From assembly GCA_014190155.1 (NCBI GenBank), contig BJFY01000009.1, positions 1 to 48,147 on the forward strand: a stretch of 48,147 nucleotides of DNA, given 5' to 3'. A program made the translations under genes and the position numbers. This DNA comes from Actinomycetes bacterium. GTDB lineage: Bacteria > Actinomycetota > Actinomycetes > Nanopelagicales > Nanopelagicaceae. The notes beneath the pieces were generated by a model. It had not been told where the DNA came from, made no database searches, and was given only the letters and a program-made list of their open reading frames with translations. Below, piece after piece: positions 8,562-16,724 of this stretch (position 1 is the stretch's first letter; every line of letters begins with the position of its first letter).

Positions 8562-9068
8562 TTAACGAGGCGAAATATCTAATTCTCGGAGCACCCGATT
8601 TATCAAAGATGAGCTATAGCCTTTTCGCATTAAGGCGCTATGGACTCTTCGATAAATAACTTCGGTTTCAAATCGCGAAACCGAGCGCAATTTCCGAGTT
8701 GCAATTTCCAGCGCATTTTCATATTCGCCGGCTTCGTCGATCTCTGCGATCACAATCTCGATCACATCAGATGAAACGCCTTTACCTTGTAACTCTGATG
8801 CAATAACGCGTTTCGATAATTTCTTCGCACGTTGTCTTGATTCGCTCCAGGCACGGGCAAACTCTTCGTCATTTACCAAACCTTGTTCTTGTAATCGAAA
8901 AAGTACTGCGTTAGCAATATCTTCCGGGATGCCGCGCTTTTTTAAATGGGCGAAGAGTTCGCCCCTACTCTTTGCGCGAGGTCCGAGTGCGATTAACGCA
9001 ATCGTTTCGGCTAAAGAGTAGGGATCGCTCTCGACGGTTTTAGAAGTCAACGTCCGCTGCAGCTTCAT
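8562..9068 (-). CDS. recX: Regulatory protein RecX
   Basis: RecX binds RecA filaments and limits or reshapes their activity. I choose ATG 9066-9068 (168 residues); an adjacent upstream TTG is equally in frame. The start overlaps the end of recA by 29 bases, so translation is probably coupled. The sequence has the repeated three-helix RecX modules ([45 protein letters not shown]). A partner of recA in the same order is standard in actinobacteria. Confidence 0.92.
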   Translation of the reverse strand: MKLQRTLTSKTVESDPYSLAETIALIALGPRAKSRGELFAHLKKRGIPEDIANAVLFRLQEQGLVNDEEFARAWSESRQRAKKLSKRVIASELQGKGVSSDVIEIVIAEIDEAGEYENALEIATRKLRSVSRFETEVIYRRVHSALMRKGYSSSLINRVLRELDISPR

Positions 9069-10125
9069 CAATCGCTGCTACTAACGCAGGATCGAATTCA
9101 GTTACCGCAAAATGGGCGCGAATCTTGGTTTCGATATCGTTTGCTAAATCTGGATTATCGATAAGGAATTGACGGGAGTTCTCTTTTCCTTGACCGAGCT
9201 GGTCGCCTTCATAGGTATACCAAGCTCCAGATTTCTTAACAATGCCGAGTTCAGCACCTTGATCAAGTAACCCGCCTTCACGAGAAATACCGTGACCGTA
9301 AAGAATGTCGAACTCTGCTTGCTTAAATGGTGGCGCCATCTTGTTCTTGACAACTTTGACGCGGGTACGGTTACCAACCGCATCTTGGCCATCTTTTAGA
9401 GTTTCAATACGACGGATATCTAATCGAATTGATGCGTAGAACTTAAGTGCTTTACCGCCAGTAGTAGTTTCTGGTGATCCGAAGAAAACACCAATTTTTT
9501 CGCGGAGTTGATTAATGAATATTGCAGTGGTCTTAGATTGATGAAGTGCGCCAGTAATTTTTCGAAGCGCTTGCGACATCAAGCGAGCTTGTAAGCCCAT
9601 ATGGCTATCGCCCATCTCGCCTTCGATTTCAGCGCGTGGTACAAGAGCTGCAACCGAGTCAACGACAACAACATCAAGTGCGCCAGAACGAATCAACATA
9701 TCCATAATTTCTAAAGCTTGTTCACCAGTATCTGGTTGTGAAACCAGTAGCGCATCAATATCAACGCCGAGTTTCTTTGCATACTCTGCATCAAATGCGT
9801 GCTCCGCATCGATAAATGCGGCAATTCCGCCAGCTCGTTGAGCGTTAGCAATTACATGAAGCGCTAGCGTGGTTTTACCCGATGATTCTGGGCCATAGAT
9901 TTCAACAACGCGGCCTCGTGGTAAACCACCAATGCCAAGTGCGATATCTAAGGTGACCGAACCGGTCGAGATAACTTCAATTGCGGCGATTGATCGCTCG
10001 CTCATCTTCATCACAGAGCCCTTACCAAACTGACGCTCGATTTGGGCAAGTGCTGTATCTAGGGCTTTTTGTTTCTCAGTCGAACGACTCGTAGGTTCGC
10101 TCGATTCTTTGGCTTCTTTAGCCAC
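9040..10125 (-). CDS. recA: Recombinase RecA
   Basis: RecA (361 residues) forms filaments on single-stranded DNA, catalyses strand exchange and triggers LexA self-cleavage. Walker A is GPESSGKTT (78-86), followed by the Walker B region [12 protein letters not shown] and the [15 protein letters not shown] segment. Start is GTG 10123-10125 with GAGG 6 bases upstream. No intein is present, unlike some mycobacterial RecA proteins. The promoter carries a perfect LexA box (see 10250-10279), and the message would have a leader of about 120 bases with two small hairpins. Confidence 0.99.
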   Translation of the reverse strand: MAKEAKESSEPTSRSTEKQKALDTALAQIERQFGKGSVMKMSERSIAAIEVISTGSVTLDIALGIGGLPRGRVVEIYGPESSGKTTLALHVIANAQRAGGIAAFIDAEHAFDAEYAKKLGVDIDALLVSQPDTGEQALEIMDMLIRSGALDVVVVDSVAALVPRAEIEGEMGDSHMGLQARLMSQALRKITGALHQSKTTAIFINQLREKIGVFFGSPETTTGGKALKFYASIRLDIRRIETLKDGQDAVGNRTRVKVVKNKMAPPFKQAEFDILYGHGISREGGLLDQGAELGIVKKSGAWYTYEGDQLGQGKENSRQFLIDNPDLANDIETKIRAHFAVTEFDPALVAAIDEAAADVDF

Positions 10126-10150
10126 GATTTACCTCTTCCTTTTCACTTAT

Positions 10151-10216
10151 CGCTTTTCAAGCGTTGTTTGTCCAGAAGGTACGGAATGCCACTGACGGTT
10201 AGGAGCTAGGCCTAAC
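10151..10216 (-). promoter_or_regulatory. Two small hairpins in the recA leader
   Basis: CGCTT/AAGCG with a 3-base loop at 10151-10163 and GTTAGG/CCTAAC with a 7-base loop at 10198-10216 are both perfect. They lie in the predicted untranslated leader of recA. A role in message stability or translation is possible; no known riboswitch is recognised. Confidence 0.4.
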
Positions 10217-10249
10217 GGAACTGTGGAACCGCTCTGGTTGGGTATGAGT

Positions 10250-10279
10250 AGGTTACCCGAACATCTGTTCTAATGCTAA
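10250..10279 (-). promoter_or_regulatory. recA promoter with LexA (SOS) box
   Basis: GAACATCTGTTC at 10259-10270 is a perfect match to the Gram-positive/actinobacterial LexA site GAAC-N4-GTTC. On the recA strand it lies between a -35-like TTAGCA (10274-10279) and a -10-like TAACCT (10250-10255) spaced by 18 bases, so LexA would occlude RNA polymerase. The same box is 46 bases from the GTG start of the divergent hydroxyproline operon. Confidence 0.85.
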
Positions 10280-10304
10280 ATGAGCCACTTAGACACGCCG
10301 CGAG

Positions 10305-10310
10305 TAGATT
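10305..10310 (+). promoter_or_regulatory. Candidate leaderless -10 box of hydroxyproline operon
   Basis: TAGATT fits the TANNNT -10 form and ends 6 bases before GTG 10317. No usable Shine-Dalgarno exists; the AAGG just before the start is too close. The spacing implies transcription begins at or next to the start codon. Confidence 0.5.
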
Positions 10311-10316
10311 TAAGGC

Positions 10317-11489
10317 GTGAACTCCCCCGATGTCATCGTGATTGGCGCTGGCGTAGTTGGCGCATCGTGCGCGCTCGCCTTAACAAATGCTGGGCTACGG
10401 GTTCTAATCATTGATCGCGGCCCTGTGGCGAGCGGTACATCTGGAGCTGGTGAAGGAAATATTTTAGTTTCAGATAAAGAGCCAAGTCCAGAATTAACTC
10501 TTGCGCTCCGTTCTCGAAATGCTTGGTTTGAAGTAAATGAAGATATCGGTGGCGGCTTCGAATTGGATGGTAAAGGTGGAGTAGTTATATCTCGAACTGA
10601 ATCTGGAATTGCTGGCTTAAAGAAATTAGCTAAAGCACAACGTGAAAATGGAATTGATGCCAGGGAAGTTAGCGCTGCAGAGTTAAGAAAATTGGAACCG
10701 CATATCTCGCCAACGATTGAGTATGGCGTTTATTACCCACAAGATGCCCAATGTCAACCAATGTTGGCAGCAGCGCAGATGATTCGTGCCGTAAAAAAAC
10801 GTGGTGGCAAATTCATACAGGGTGAAAACGTAATTGCAATTAACTCTAAAAATGGCCAAGTAACTGGGTTAACCACAAAAAAGAATACTTATATATCTCC
10901 AATCGTTTTAAATGCAACTGGAACATGGGCTGGAGATATTGCAAAGTTGGCGGGCTCTTACTTACCAATCGCACCTCGTCGCGGTTTTATTTTGGTGACA
11001 GTCCCCGCTCCAGAATTGATATTTCATAAAGTTTACGACGCCGACTATGTTGCAAACATTGCAAGTGGTGAAGCCGATCTCCAATCAAGTGCTGTGGTTG
11101 AAGGAACTGCTAGCGGTACTATTTTAATTGGTGCAAGTCGCGAACGAGTTGGATTTAAGAGTGAGTTTGAGATTCCAATTCTTCGCCAACTTGCCCGACA
11201 AGCAATATCAGTATTTCCAATTTTAAAAGAACTCCAATTACTCCGCGCTTATCGTGGGTTTAGACCATACGCACCTGATCATTTACCGGTCATCGGCGAA
11301 GATGGAAATATTTCAGGACTTTGGCATGCTGCTGGACATGAAGGTGCGGGCATCGTGTTAGCGCCTGCTACTGCAGAACTAATTACCGCCGAGATACTTG
11401 GGAAAACGCCATTTATGGATCCAACGCCTTTTTCACCAAAACGTTTCATGAATCGAAATCCAAATGCAGGTATTCACGTTGCTAGTTAA
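10317..11489 (+). CDS. D-hydroxyproline dehydrogenase FAD subunit (DadA/GlyOX-like)
   Basis: This 390-residue flavoprotein opens with the dinucleotide-binding motif VIGAGVVGASCALAL and ends with the FAD-contacting block PVIGEDGNISGLWHAAGHEG, the layout of the D-amino-acid dehydrogenase/sarcosine oxidase beta family. It is followed with overlap by a small 2Fe-2S protein and a second flavoprotein, the subunit set of the hetero-oligomeric D-hydroxyproline dehydrogenase described in Pseudomonas (lhpBEF type). It would oxidise cis-4-hydroxy-D-proline to 1-pyrroline-4-hydroxy-2-carboxylate and pass electrons to its partners. Family membership is visible; the substrate rests on the neighbouring epimerase, deaminase and semialdehyde dehydrogenase. 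Start GTG 10317 appears leaderless. Confidence 0.85.
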   Translation: MNSPDVIVIGAGVVGASCALALTNAGLRVLIIDRGPVASGTSGAGEGNILVSDKEPSPELTLALRSRNAWFEVNEDIGGGFELDGKGGVVISRTESGIAGLKKLAKAQRENGIDAREVSAAELRKLEPHISPTIEYGVYYPQDAQCQPMLAAAQMIRAVKKRGGKFIQGENVIAINSKNGQVTGLTTKKNTYISPIVLNATGTWAGDIAKLAGSYLPIAPRRGFILVTVPAPELIFHKVYDADYVANIASGEADLQSSAVVEGTASGTILIGASRERVGFKSEFEIPILRQLARQAISVFPILKELQLLRAYRGFRPYAPDHLPVIGEDGNISGLWHAAGHEGAGIVLAPATAELITAEILGKTPFMDPTPFSPKRFMNRNPNAGIHVAS

Positions 11490-11751
11490 ACCAAGCGCTT
11501 CGATCACTTTTACCTTTAACGATTTGGAAGTTTCCGCGATCCCAGGCCAATCTGTTGGAGCTGCCTTATTGGACGCGGGTAATCGTGTCTTACGTGTAAC
11601 ACGTTTCGAAAAGAAACCTCGTGCCATGCTCTGTGGCATTGGCGTTTGTTTTGATTGTTTAGTTGTAATCGATGGCGCACCAAATCAACGTGCATGTATT
11701 ACTGAAGCCAAAGCAAACATGATTGTTAAAACGCAAGTAGGTGGCGCATGA
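11464..11751 (+). CDS. 2Fe-2S subunit of D-hydroxyproline dehydrogenase
   Basis: This 95-residue protein carries a plant-type 2Fe-2S cysteine set: Cys57, Cys62 and Cys65 (CGIGVCFDC) and Cys78. It matches the small (2Fe-2S)-binding subunits that accompany amino-acid dehydrogenases and would relay electrons between the flavin subunits. It overlaps the upstream gene by 26 bases if ATG 11464 is used; a TTG at 11479 would shorten it by five residues. Its end overlaps the next gene as ATGA. It has no signal peptide, so it is cytoplasmic. Confidence 0.88.
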   Translation: MQVFTLLVKPSASITFTFNDLEVSAIPGQSVGAALLDAGNRVLRVTRFEKKPRAMLCGIGVCFDCLVVIDGAPNQRACITEAKANMIVKTQVGGA

Positions 11752-13154
11752 AGCTGGAACAAGCAAGAGTTGTGGTTGTGGGTGGCGGACCTGCTGGTTT
11801 GTCGGCCGCACTTAATGCCGCACTTTCTGGTGCATCAGTCTTGTTAATTGATAGTAGCTCCCGCCTTGGTGGTCAATATTGGCGCCACCTCCCTGAAACT
11901 TGGCGTGACCAATCAGAGTTACATTTAGATTTAGATACCGGGCTCTTATTAATTTCAGCAGTTACTAATCATCCCAAAATTGAAATTTGGAGCGGTGCTG
12001 AAATTTGGAGTGCTACCCATGAAGATGGTGCAACTACTTTGCGCTTGATTACCGCTGGTGTAGAAAAAATTATTACAACTAAAGTGCTAATTTTGGCTAC
12101 CGGTGCTTACGATCGAACCCTGCCATTTCCTGGCTGGGATATACCCGGCGTTATGACACCGGGCGGCGCCCAATCACTTATAAAAGGTAATGGAATTGCT
12201 GTTGGTAAACGGGTTATCGTTGCTGGGAGTGGACCGTTTCTTTTGCCGGTGGCCGCAGGGCTAGCCCAAGTAGGTTGCGAAGTAATTGAACTGTTAGAAG
12301 CTAACTCACCGCTTCGTTGGCTTAAATCTTTTCCTACACTTATCCAAAACTTATCAAAAATAGGCGAAGTCACACATTACATTGCTATTTTTAATAAGTT
12401 TGGGGTTAGACCGAAATTTAATCGCGCTGTGGTTGCCGCCCATGCAAATCAAGATGGTGAATTAGAATCAGTAAGCATTGCAAAAATAGATAGTAACTTT
12501 AAAATTAAGAGAATAAAGCGAGTTAAGTGCGACGTCGCCGCAATCGGATGGGGATTTACCGCGGACACATCACTTGCTGGTGCACTTTCGCTAAAACAAT
12601 TAGTTACAAAAGATGAAGGTGTCGCTGTTTTGGTCGATGAAAATCAACAGAGCTCAATCCCAGGAATCTTTGCCGCAGGTGAAATCACCGGTATTGGGGG
12701 TTCTGAACTTTCAATTGCTGAAGGTGTGATTGCTGGAATAGCCGCTGCAAAATATATTGGTTACAAAGTGGAGATCTCAAATTATCATCACAAAACAAAA
12801 GCTAAAAAGCAAAAATTTGCGAAAGCGCTAATCTCTTCTTATCCAGTTAAATCTGGATGGCAAAGTTGGCTAACTGATGAAACTATTATCTGTCGTTGCG
12901 AAGAAGTAAAATATTCTAAATTAAAGTTTGCAGTAACCGAGCTTGGTGCCACTGATTCACGAACTGCAAAATTACTTTCACGATGTGGAATGGGAATGTG
13001 CCAAGGGCGAATCTGTGGCAGATTTGTGGTGGATTTAGTTGCAAATGAGTCTGGTATCTCGCCATCTGATATTTCCGAAAAAGAACGAATTTCGGTCGGT
13101 AATCGACCAATCATTACCCCGATTTCAATTGAACTTCTAGCTAACGGCGAATAA
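11748..13154 (+). CDS. D-hydroxyproline dehydrogenase large subunit (FAD/NAD-binding plus BFD 2Fe-2S)
   Basis: The 468-residue protein has an FAD motif VVVGGGPAGLSAAL (9-22), a second nucleotide-binding motif VIVAGSGPFLLPVAAGL (156-172), and a C-terminal bacterioferritin-associated-ferredoxin-like domain with Cys382, Cys384, Cys413 and Cys418 for a 2Fe-2S cluster. This is the architecture of the alpha subunit of hetero-oligomeric D-hydroxyproline, opine and D-nopaline dehydrogenases. Start ATG 11748 overlaps the previous stop by four bases, indicating coupled synthesis of the complex. It could serve another amino acid, but the cluster argues for hydroxyproline. Confidence 0.85.
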   Translation: MKLEQARVVVVGGGPAGLSAALNAALSGASVLLIDSSSRLGGQYWRHLPETWRDQSELHLDLDTGLLLISAVTNHPKIEIWSGAEIWSATHEDGATTLRLITAGVEKIITTKVLILATGAYDRTLPFPGWDIPGVMTPGGAQSLIKGNGIAVGKRVIVAGSGPFLLPVAAGLAQVGCEVIELLEANSPLRWLKSFPTLIQNLSKIGEVTHYIAIFNKFGVRPKFNRAVVAAHANQDGELESVSIAKIDSNFKIKRIKRVKCDVAAIGWGFTADTSLAGALSLKQLVTKDEGVAVLVDENQQSSIPGIFAAGEITGIGGSELSIAEGVIAGIAAAKYIGYKVEISNYHHKTKAKKQKFAKALISSYPVKSGWQSWLTDETIICRCEEVKYSKLKFAVTELGATDSRTAKLLSRCGMGMCQGRICGRFVVDLVANESGISPSDISEKERISVGNRPIITPISIELLANGE

Positions 13155-13163
13155 GGTTCGGGC

Positions 13164-14072
13164 ATGGATAATTCAATTAAGAAACCTTGGCATGGTGTAT
13201 TGACTGCAACTGCAACTCCATTTCGATCTGATTTATCAATTGATTTTGATAAATATGCCGAGCACGTTAAATGGCAAGCAGCCAACGGCGTTGATGGTGT
13301 TATCCCAAATGGTTCACTCGGTGAATACCAAGTCTTGTCGGCAGAAGAACGAACTCAAATTGTTAAAGTTGCGATAGAAGCTGCTCCTGCTGGATTCCAA
13401 GTCATTCCCGGCGTAGCTGCCTATGGTGCGATTGAGTCTCGTAAATGGACCGAACAAGCTGCTGAAATGGGCGCAAAATCAGTAATGCTTTTGCCGCCAA
13501 ACGCTTACCGCGCTGATGAAGCTGAAGTTATTGCGCACTATAAAGAAGTTAACAAAGTTGGGATTCCAATTATTGCTTACAACAATCCATTTGATACCAA
13601 GGTTGATTTAACGCCACAACTTGTGGCAAAGATTGCTGACAGTTGTGAGAATGTAGTTGCAATTAAAGAATTTTCTGGCGATGTTCGTCGAGTTTGGCAA
13701 ATCCATCACCATGCCCCACGGATTGAAGTTTTAGTTGGAGCAGACGATGTTCTAGTAGAGCTATCAACTGGCGGCGTTGTTGGTTGGATCGCCGGATTTC
13801 CGAATGCGCTTCCTAAGGAATCTGTTGAACTTTACAATCTCTGCCTTGCTGGTAAATATGATCAAGCGCGACCAATCTATGCTGCCGTGCATAATTTATT
13901 TAATTGGGATAGCCGTAAAGAATTTATTGGTGCAATTAAATTAGCAATGGATGCGGTTGGTCGTTACGGTGGTCCAACTCGGTTACCGCGATTGCCGTTG
14001 CCGGATGGGGATTTAGCGCAATGCAGGAAAGATATTGAACAAGCGCTAGCTTTTTATCGAAATCGTAAGTAA
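13164..14072 (+). CDS. 1-pyrroline-4-hydroxy-2-carboxylate deaminase (DapA superfamily)
   Basis: This 302-residue class I aldolase-fold protein has the Schiff-base lysine Lys168 (VVAIKEFSGD) and Tyr139 (IIAYNNP). Where true dihydrodipicolinate synthase has GTTGE (seen in the paralogue at 24966), this protein has GSLGE, so a different substrate is expected. In the hydroxyproline pathway this member removes ammonia and water from 1-pyrroline-4-hydroxy-2-carboxylate to give 2-oxoglutarate semialdehyde. It lies 9 bases after the dehydrogenase large subunit and 7 bases before the epimerase. A separate dapA in its usual place makes a lysine role unlikely. Confidence 0.87.
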   Translation: MDNSIKKPWHGVLTATATPFRSDLSIDFDKYAEHVKWQAANGVDGVIPNGSLGEYQVLSAEERTQIVKVAIEAAPAGFQVIPGVAAYGAIESRKWTEQAAEMGAKSVMLLPPNAYRADEAEVIAHYKEVNKVGIPIIAYNNPFDTKVDLTPQLVAKIADSCENVVAIKEFSGDVRRVWQIHHHAPRIEVLVGADDVLVELSTGGVVGWIAGFPNALPKESVELYNLCLAGKYDQARPIYAAVHNLFNWDSRKEFIGAIKLAMDAVGRYGGPTRLPRLPLPDGDLAQCRKDIEQALAFYRNRK

Positions 14073-14079
14073 CTTAAAT

Positions 14080-15084
14080 ATGGGTAAGAGTTTGCGCACC
14101 GTTACTACGGTGGAATCCCATACTGAAGGGATGCCAACTCGAGTCGTAACCAGTGGAATCGAAGAGATTCCTGGCGCTACTATGTTTGAAAAACGGCTCT
14201 ACTTCATGGAGCATATGGATGAAATTCGCCAATGGTTGATGTATGAACCTCGCGGACATTCAGCAATGAGTGGTGCCATACTTCAAAAATCTACCCGGCC
14301 TGATGCGGATTGGGGCGTGGTCTACATTGAAGTTTCTGGTTGCTTACCAATGTGCGGACACGGCACCATCGGAGTGGCCACAGTATTAGTTGAAAAAGGT
14401 TTGGTTCAAGTGGTCGAACCCATTACAACTGTCCGACTTGATACTCCTGCCGGATTAGTAATTGTTGATGTACAAGTAAAGAATGGTAAAGCTGAAAAAG
14501 TTACGCTTACAAATGTTCCTTCGTTCTCTTATCAATTAGATCAAGTTGTCGATGTTGCTGGATATGGAAAAATTAAATACGACATAGCATTTGGCGGAAA
14601 TTTCTACGCCATCATTCCGGTAGATCGAATTGGCATTGAGTATAAACGCGAGAACGGCCAACTGTTTTTAAATGCTGGCTTAGCAATTTCAGATGCAATC
14701 AATGAACAAAATCGTCCAGTCCATCCAGAGAATCCAGATATCGCAATCTGTCACCACATAGATTTCATTGCACCTGGCGCAAACTCATTACATTGGAAGA
14801 ATGCAATGGCGATTCATCCTGGTTGGTTTGATCGCTCCCCTTGCGGTACTGGCACCAGCGCGCGACTTGCACAGATGGTTGCTCGAGGCGAATTTAAAGA
14901 TAGCGATGTGCTAATTAATGAATCCTGGATTGGCTCGCAATTTGAAGGACGAATAAAAGAACATGTAACCGTGGCTGGGTTGCCGGCAATTATTCCTACC
15001 GTTACTGGTCGAGCTTGGGTAATGGGCGAAGCTACTTGGACGCTAGATCCAAGTGATCCATTCCCATCTGGATTCTTGGTCTAG
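14080..15084 (+). CDS. 4-hydroxyproline 2-epimerase (proline racemase family)
   Basis: This 334-residue protein keeps both catalytic cysteines of the family: Cys92 in MCGHGTIG and Cys255 in DRSPCGTGTSA. Members with a threonine in place of the second cysteine are trans-3-hydroxyproline dehydratases, so that alternative is excluded. The pair would interconvert trans-4-hydroxy-L-proline and cis-4-hydroxy-D-proline, the first step of the pathway. Proline racemase is the main alternative on sequence; the adjacent dehydrogenase, deaminase and semialdehyde dehydrogenase favour the epimerase. It is the last gene of the plus-strand operon and ends two bases from the convergent aldehyde dehydrogenase. 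Confidence 0.9.
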   Translation: MGKSLRTVTTVESHTEGMPTRVVTSGIEEIPGATMFEKRLYFMEHMDEIRQWLMYEPRGHSAMSGAILQKSTRPDADWGVVYIEVSGCLPMCGHGTIGVATVLVEKGLVQVVEPITTVRLDTPAGLVIVDVQVKNGKAEKVTLTNVPSFSYQLDQVVDVAGYGKIKYDIAFGGNFYAIIPVDRIGIEYKRENGQLFLNAGLAISDAINEQNRPVHPENPDIAICHHIDFIAPGANSLHWKNAMAIHPGWFDRSPCGTGTSARLAQMVARGEFKDSDVLINESWIGSQFEGRIKEHVTVAGLPAIIPTVTGRAWVMGEATWTLDPSDPFPSGFLV

Positions 15085-15086
15085 TT

Positions 15087-16475
15087 TTATTTAAGTTCAG
15101 TCGGCAGTAGTTCAATCGGTAAATTTTGAAATACCACCGGACGCCGAAATCGTTTAATACTATCAGCGCCAACTGATGTGAAAAGTGAGTTTGTACTTGC
15201 AGGATATGGTCCGCCGTGATGCATCGCCCAAGTAACTGCAACTCCAGTTGGCCAGCTATTCCAAATAACTCGACCACTAATTCGAACTAAAACATCTAAT
15301 AAGCCAAGTGAAATTATTTTGTCACTAGCCTCGCCATGGATTCCTGAAGCTAGCGTGCCATGGAATGCGTTTGCAATCGCAAGCACCTCATCATTGCTCC
15401 GACAGTTAACTACTACAGCGGTTGGACCAAATACTTCTTTTAAAGTAACTTCTTGGTTGGCCAATAGATCTGCGCCGGAGATTTCAAAAATAGTAATCGG
15501 CTCAACTTCAGCGCTAGCGGGTACTGCTTGCGCTAATAATTTAACATATGGCAAGCCAGCATAAGCGCTTCGACTTAGATCGTGCGCTGCTCGAATTTTT
15601 TCATTTAGCATCGAATGGGTTACAACATTTGGTACAAGATTTACGATCTCATTACGAACTGAATCACCGTTTACCAAGATTAGATAACCAGGTTTAGTGC
15701 AAAATTGCCCAGCTCCTAAATTCACTGAATCTAAGAATCCTTGCGCAATGGTTGTCGCATTTTTGGCAGAAGCTTCTTCGGTGGCAAAAATTGGATTCAG
15801 GCCCCCCAATTCGCCATAAAAAGGAATCGGATCTTTTCTTGATTGGGCAATATCAAATAGCGCTCGGCCTCCAGAAGTCGAGCCAGTAAACGCAACGGCG
15901 CTAAGATCTTTATGCTTGACGAATTCCATACCAGCTTCAAAATCCTCAACCATATTAAATAAACCTTCTGGGGCTGAAAGAGATTTAGCTGCGGCTTGCA
16001 TTAATGCAAAAACTTTTCTAGATGTTTCTATGTGTCCAGGATTCGCTTTAATAATTACCGGACAGCCCGCAGCAATCGCAGCAGCGGTATCGCACCCACC
16101 AACTCCGAAGGCGAATGGGAAATTACTGGCACCAAAAACGCCGACAATTCCAAGCGGCACAGTGGTCTTACGAAGTTCAGGTCGAGGTGGTTGCAACGTT
16201 GAGTCTGCGCTATCAATTACCGCTCCTAAGTAATCACCTTTTTTTAATACTGCAGCCATGTGGCGCCACTGTCCCGACATCCGACCGACTTCGCCAGTCA
16301 AGCGCACTTCTGTTAAATTTGTTTCGCTTCCTGCAAGTGGTATCAACTCTGATGCAGCACCGTCTAATTTATTAGCAATCGCTTCTAGTAGCGTAATTAT
16401 TTGGAGCCGATCCCACTTCCGAAAACTTTCACGCGCCGTGACGGCATTGGCCATAACAGAATTCAAATCTTGCAT
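15087..16475 (-). CDS. 2-oxoglutarate semialdehyde dehydrogenase
   Basis: This 462-residue aldehyde dehydrogenase superfamily protein has Asn118 (FGASNFP), Glu222 (YGELGGLNP) and the nucleophile Cys259 (GAGQFCTKPG). The RPELRKTTVPLGIVGVFGASN and GCDTAAAIAAGCPVIIKA stretches resemble the type III NADP-dependent 2-oxoglutarate semialdehyde dehydrogenases of sugar-acid and hydroxyproline pathways. It would finish hydroxyproline breakdown by making 2-oxoglutarate. At 462 residues it is shorter than the roughly 500-530 usual for those enzymes, mostly at the N-terminus. It is on the opposite strand to the other pathway genes, downstream of DUF3046 and TetR. Confidence 0.85.
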   Translation of the reverse strand: MQDLNSVMANAVTARESFRKWDRLQIITLLEAIANKLDGAASELIPLAGSETNLTEVRLTGEVGRMSGQWRHMAAVLKKGDYLGAVIDSADSTLQPPRPELRKTTVPLGIVGVFGASNFPFAFGVGGCDTAAAIAAGCPVIIKANPGHIETSRKVFALMQAAAKSLSAPEGLFNMVEDFEAGMEFVKHKDLSAVAFTGSTSGGRALFDIAQSRKDPIPFYGELGGLNPIFATEEASAKNATTIAQGFLDSVNLGAGQFCTKPGYLILVNGDSVRNEIVNLVPNVVTHSMLNEKIRAAHDLSRSAYAGLPYVKLLAQAVPASAEVEPITIFEISGADLLANQEVTLKEVFGPTAVVVNCRSNDEVLAIANAFHGTLASGIHGEASDKIISLGLLDVLVRISGRVIWNSWPTGVAVTWAMHHGGPYPASTNSLFTSVGADSIKRFRRPVVFQNLPIELLPTELK

Positions 16476-16511
16476 TTAACAGCACCTTTCAATTAGTTAA
16501 ATCCTATTAGG

Positions 16512-16709
16512 TTAAATCAGGTGCTTTGGCATATCTGGATTATGGCGACAGATTGCTCGCCAAATATCACCAGGTTCAGTCCCAATTGCTAACGCTTCCT
16601 CAACGGTATGACCACCTAATTCGGCATGAACGATATCTTTTGCGTAAGAAGGAGCCCATTCTTCACCGAGATACTCCTCCATGCGACGCCGCAATTCTGT
16701 ATTACGCAT
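16512..16709 (-). CDS. DUF3046 protein
   Basis: This 65-residue protein matches the small actinobacterial DUF3046 family in length and pattern: an N-terminal RNTELRRRMEEYLG helix, WAPSYAKDIVHAELGG, HTVEEALAIG and DIWRAICRH. Its function is unknown. In most actinobacteria the gene sits directly upstream of recA. Here recA is 6.4 kb away with the hydroxyproline genes between them, which marks the insertion point. It lies 15 bases after the TetR gene and 36 bases before the aldehyde dehydrogenase, all on one strand. Confidence 0.9.
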   Translation of the reverse strand: MRNTELRRRMEEYLGEEWAPSYAKDIVHAELGGHTVEEALAIGTEPGDIWRAICRHNPDMPKHLI

Positions 16710-16724
16710 GTAAAATTAGCTTGC

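Noticed and set aside
9040-10125. Intein or inteinization site in recA
   Set aside because: The reading frame is a normal-length RecA with no insertion.
12839-13285. 148-residue minus-strand open frame
   Set aside because: It spans the junction of two well-supported plus-strand hydroxyproline genes and shows no recognisable domain.
13164-14072. Second dihydrodipicolinate synthase for lysine synthesis
   Set aside because: The GTTGE motif is changed to GSLGE, the gene is embedded in the hydroxyproline operon, and a canonical dapA is present at 24966-25853.
14080-15084. trans-3-hydroxy-L-proline dehydratase
   Set aside because: That subgroup has threonine in place of the second catalytic cysteine; here Cys92 and Cys255 are both present.
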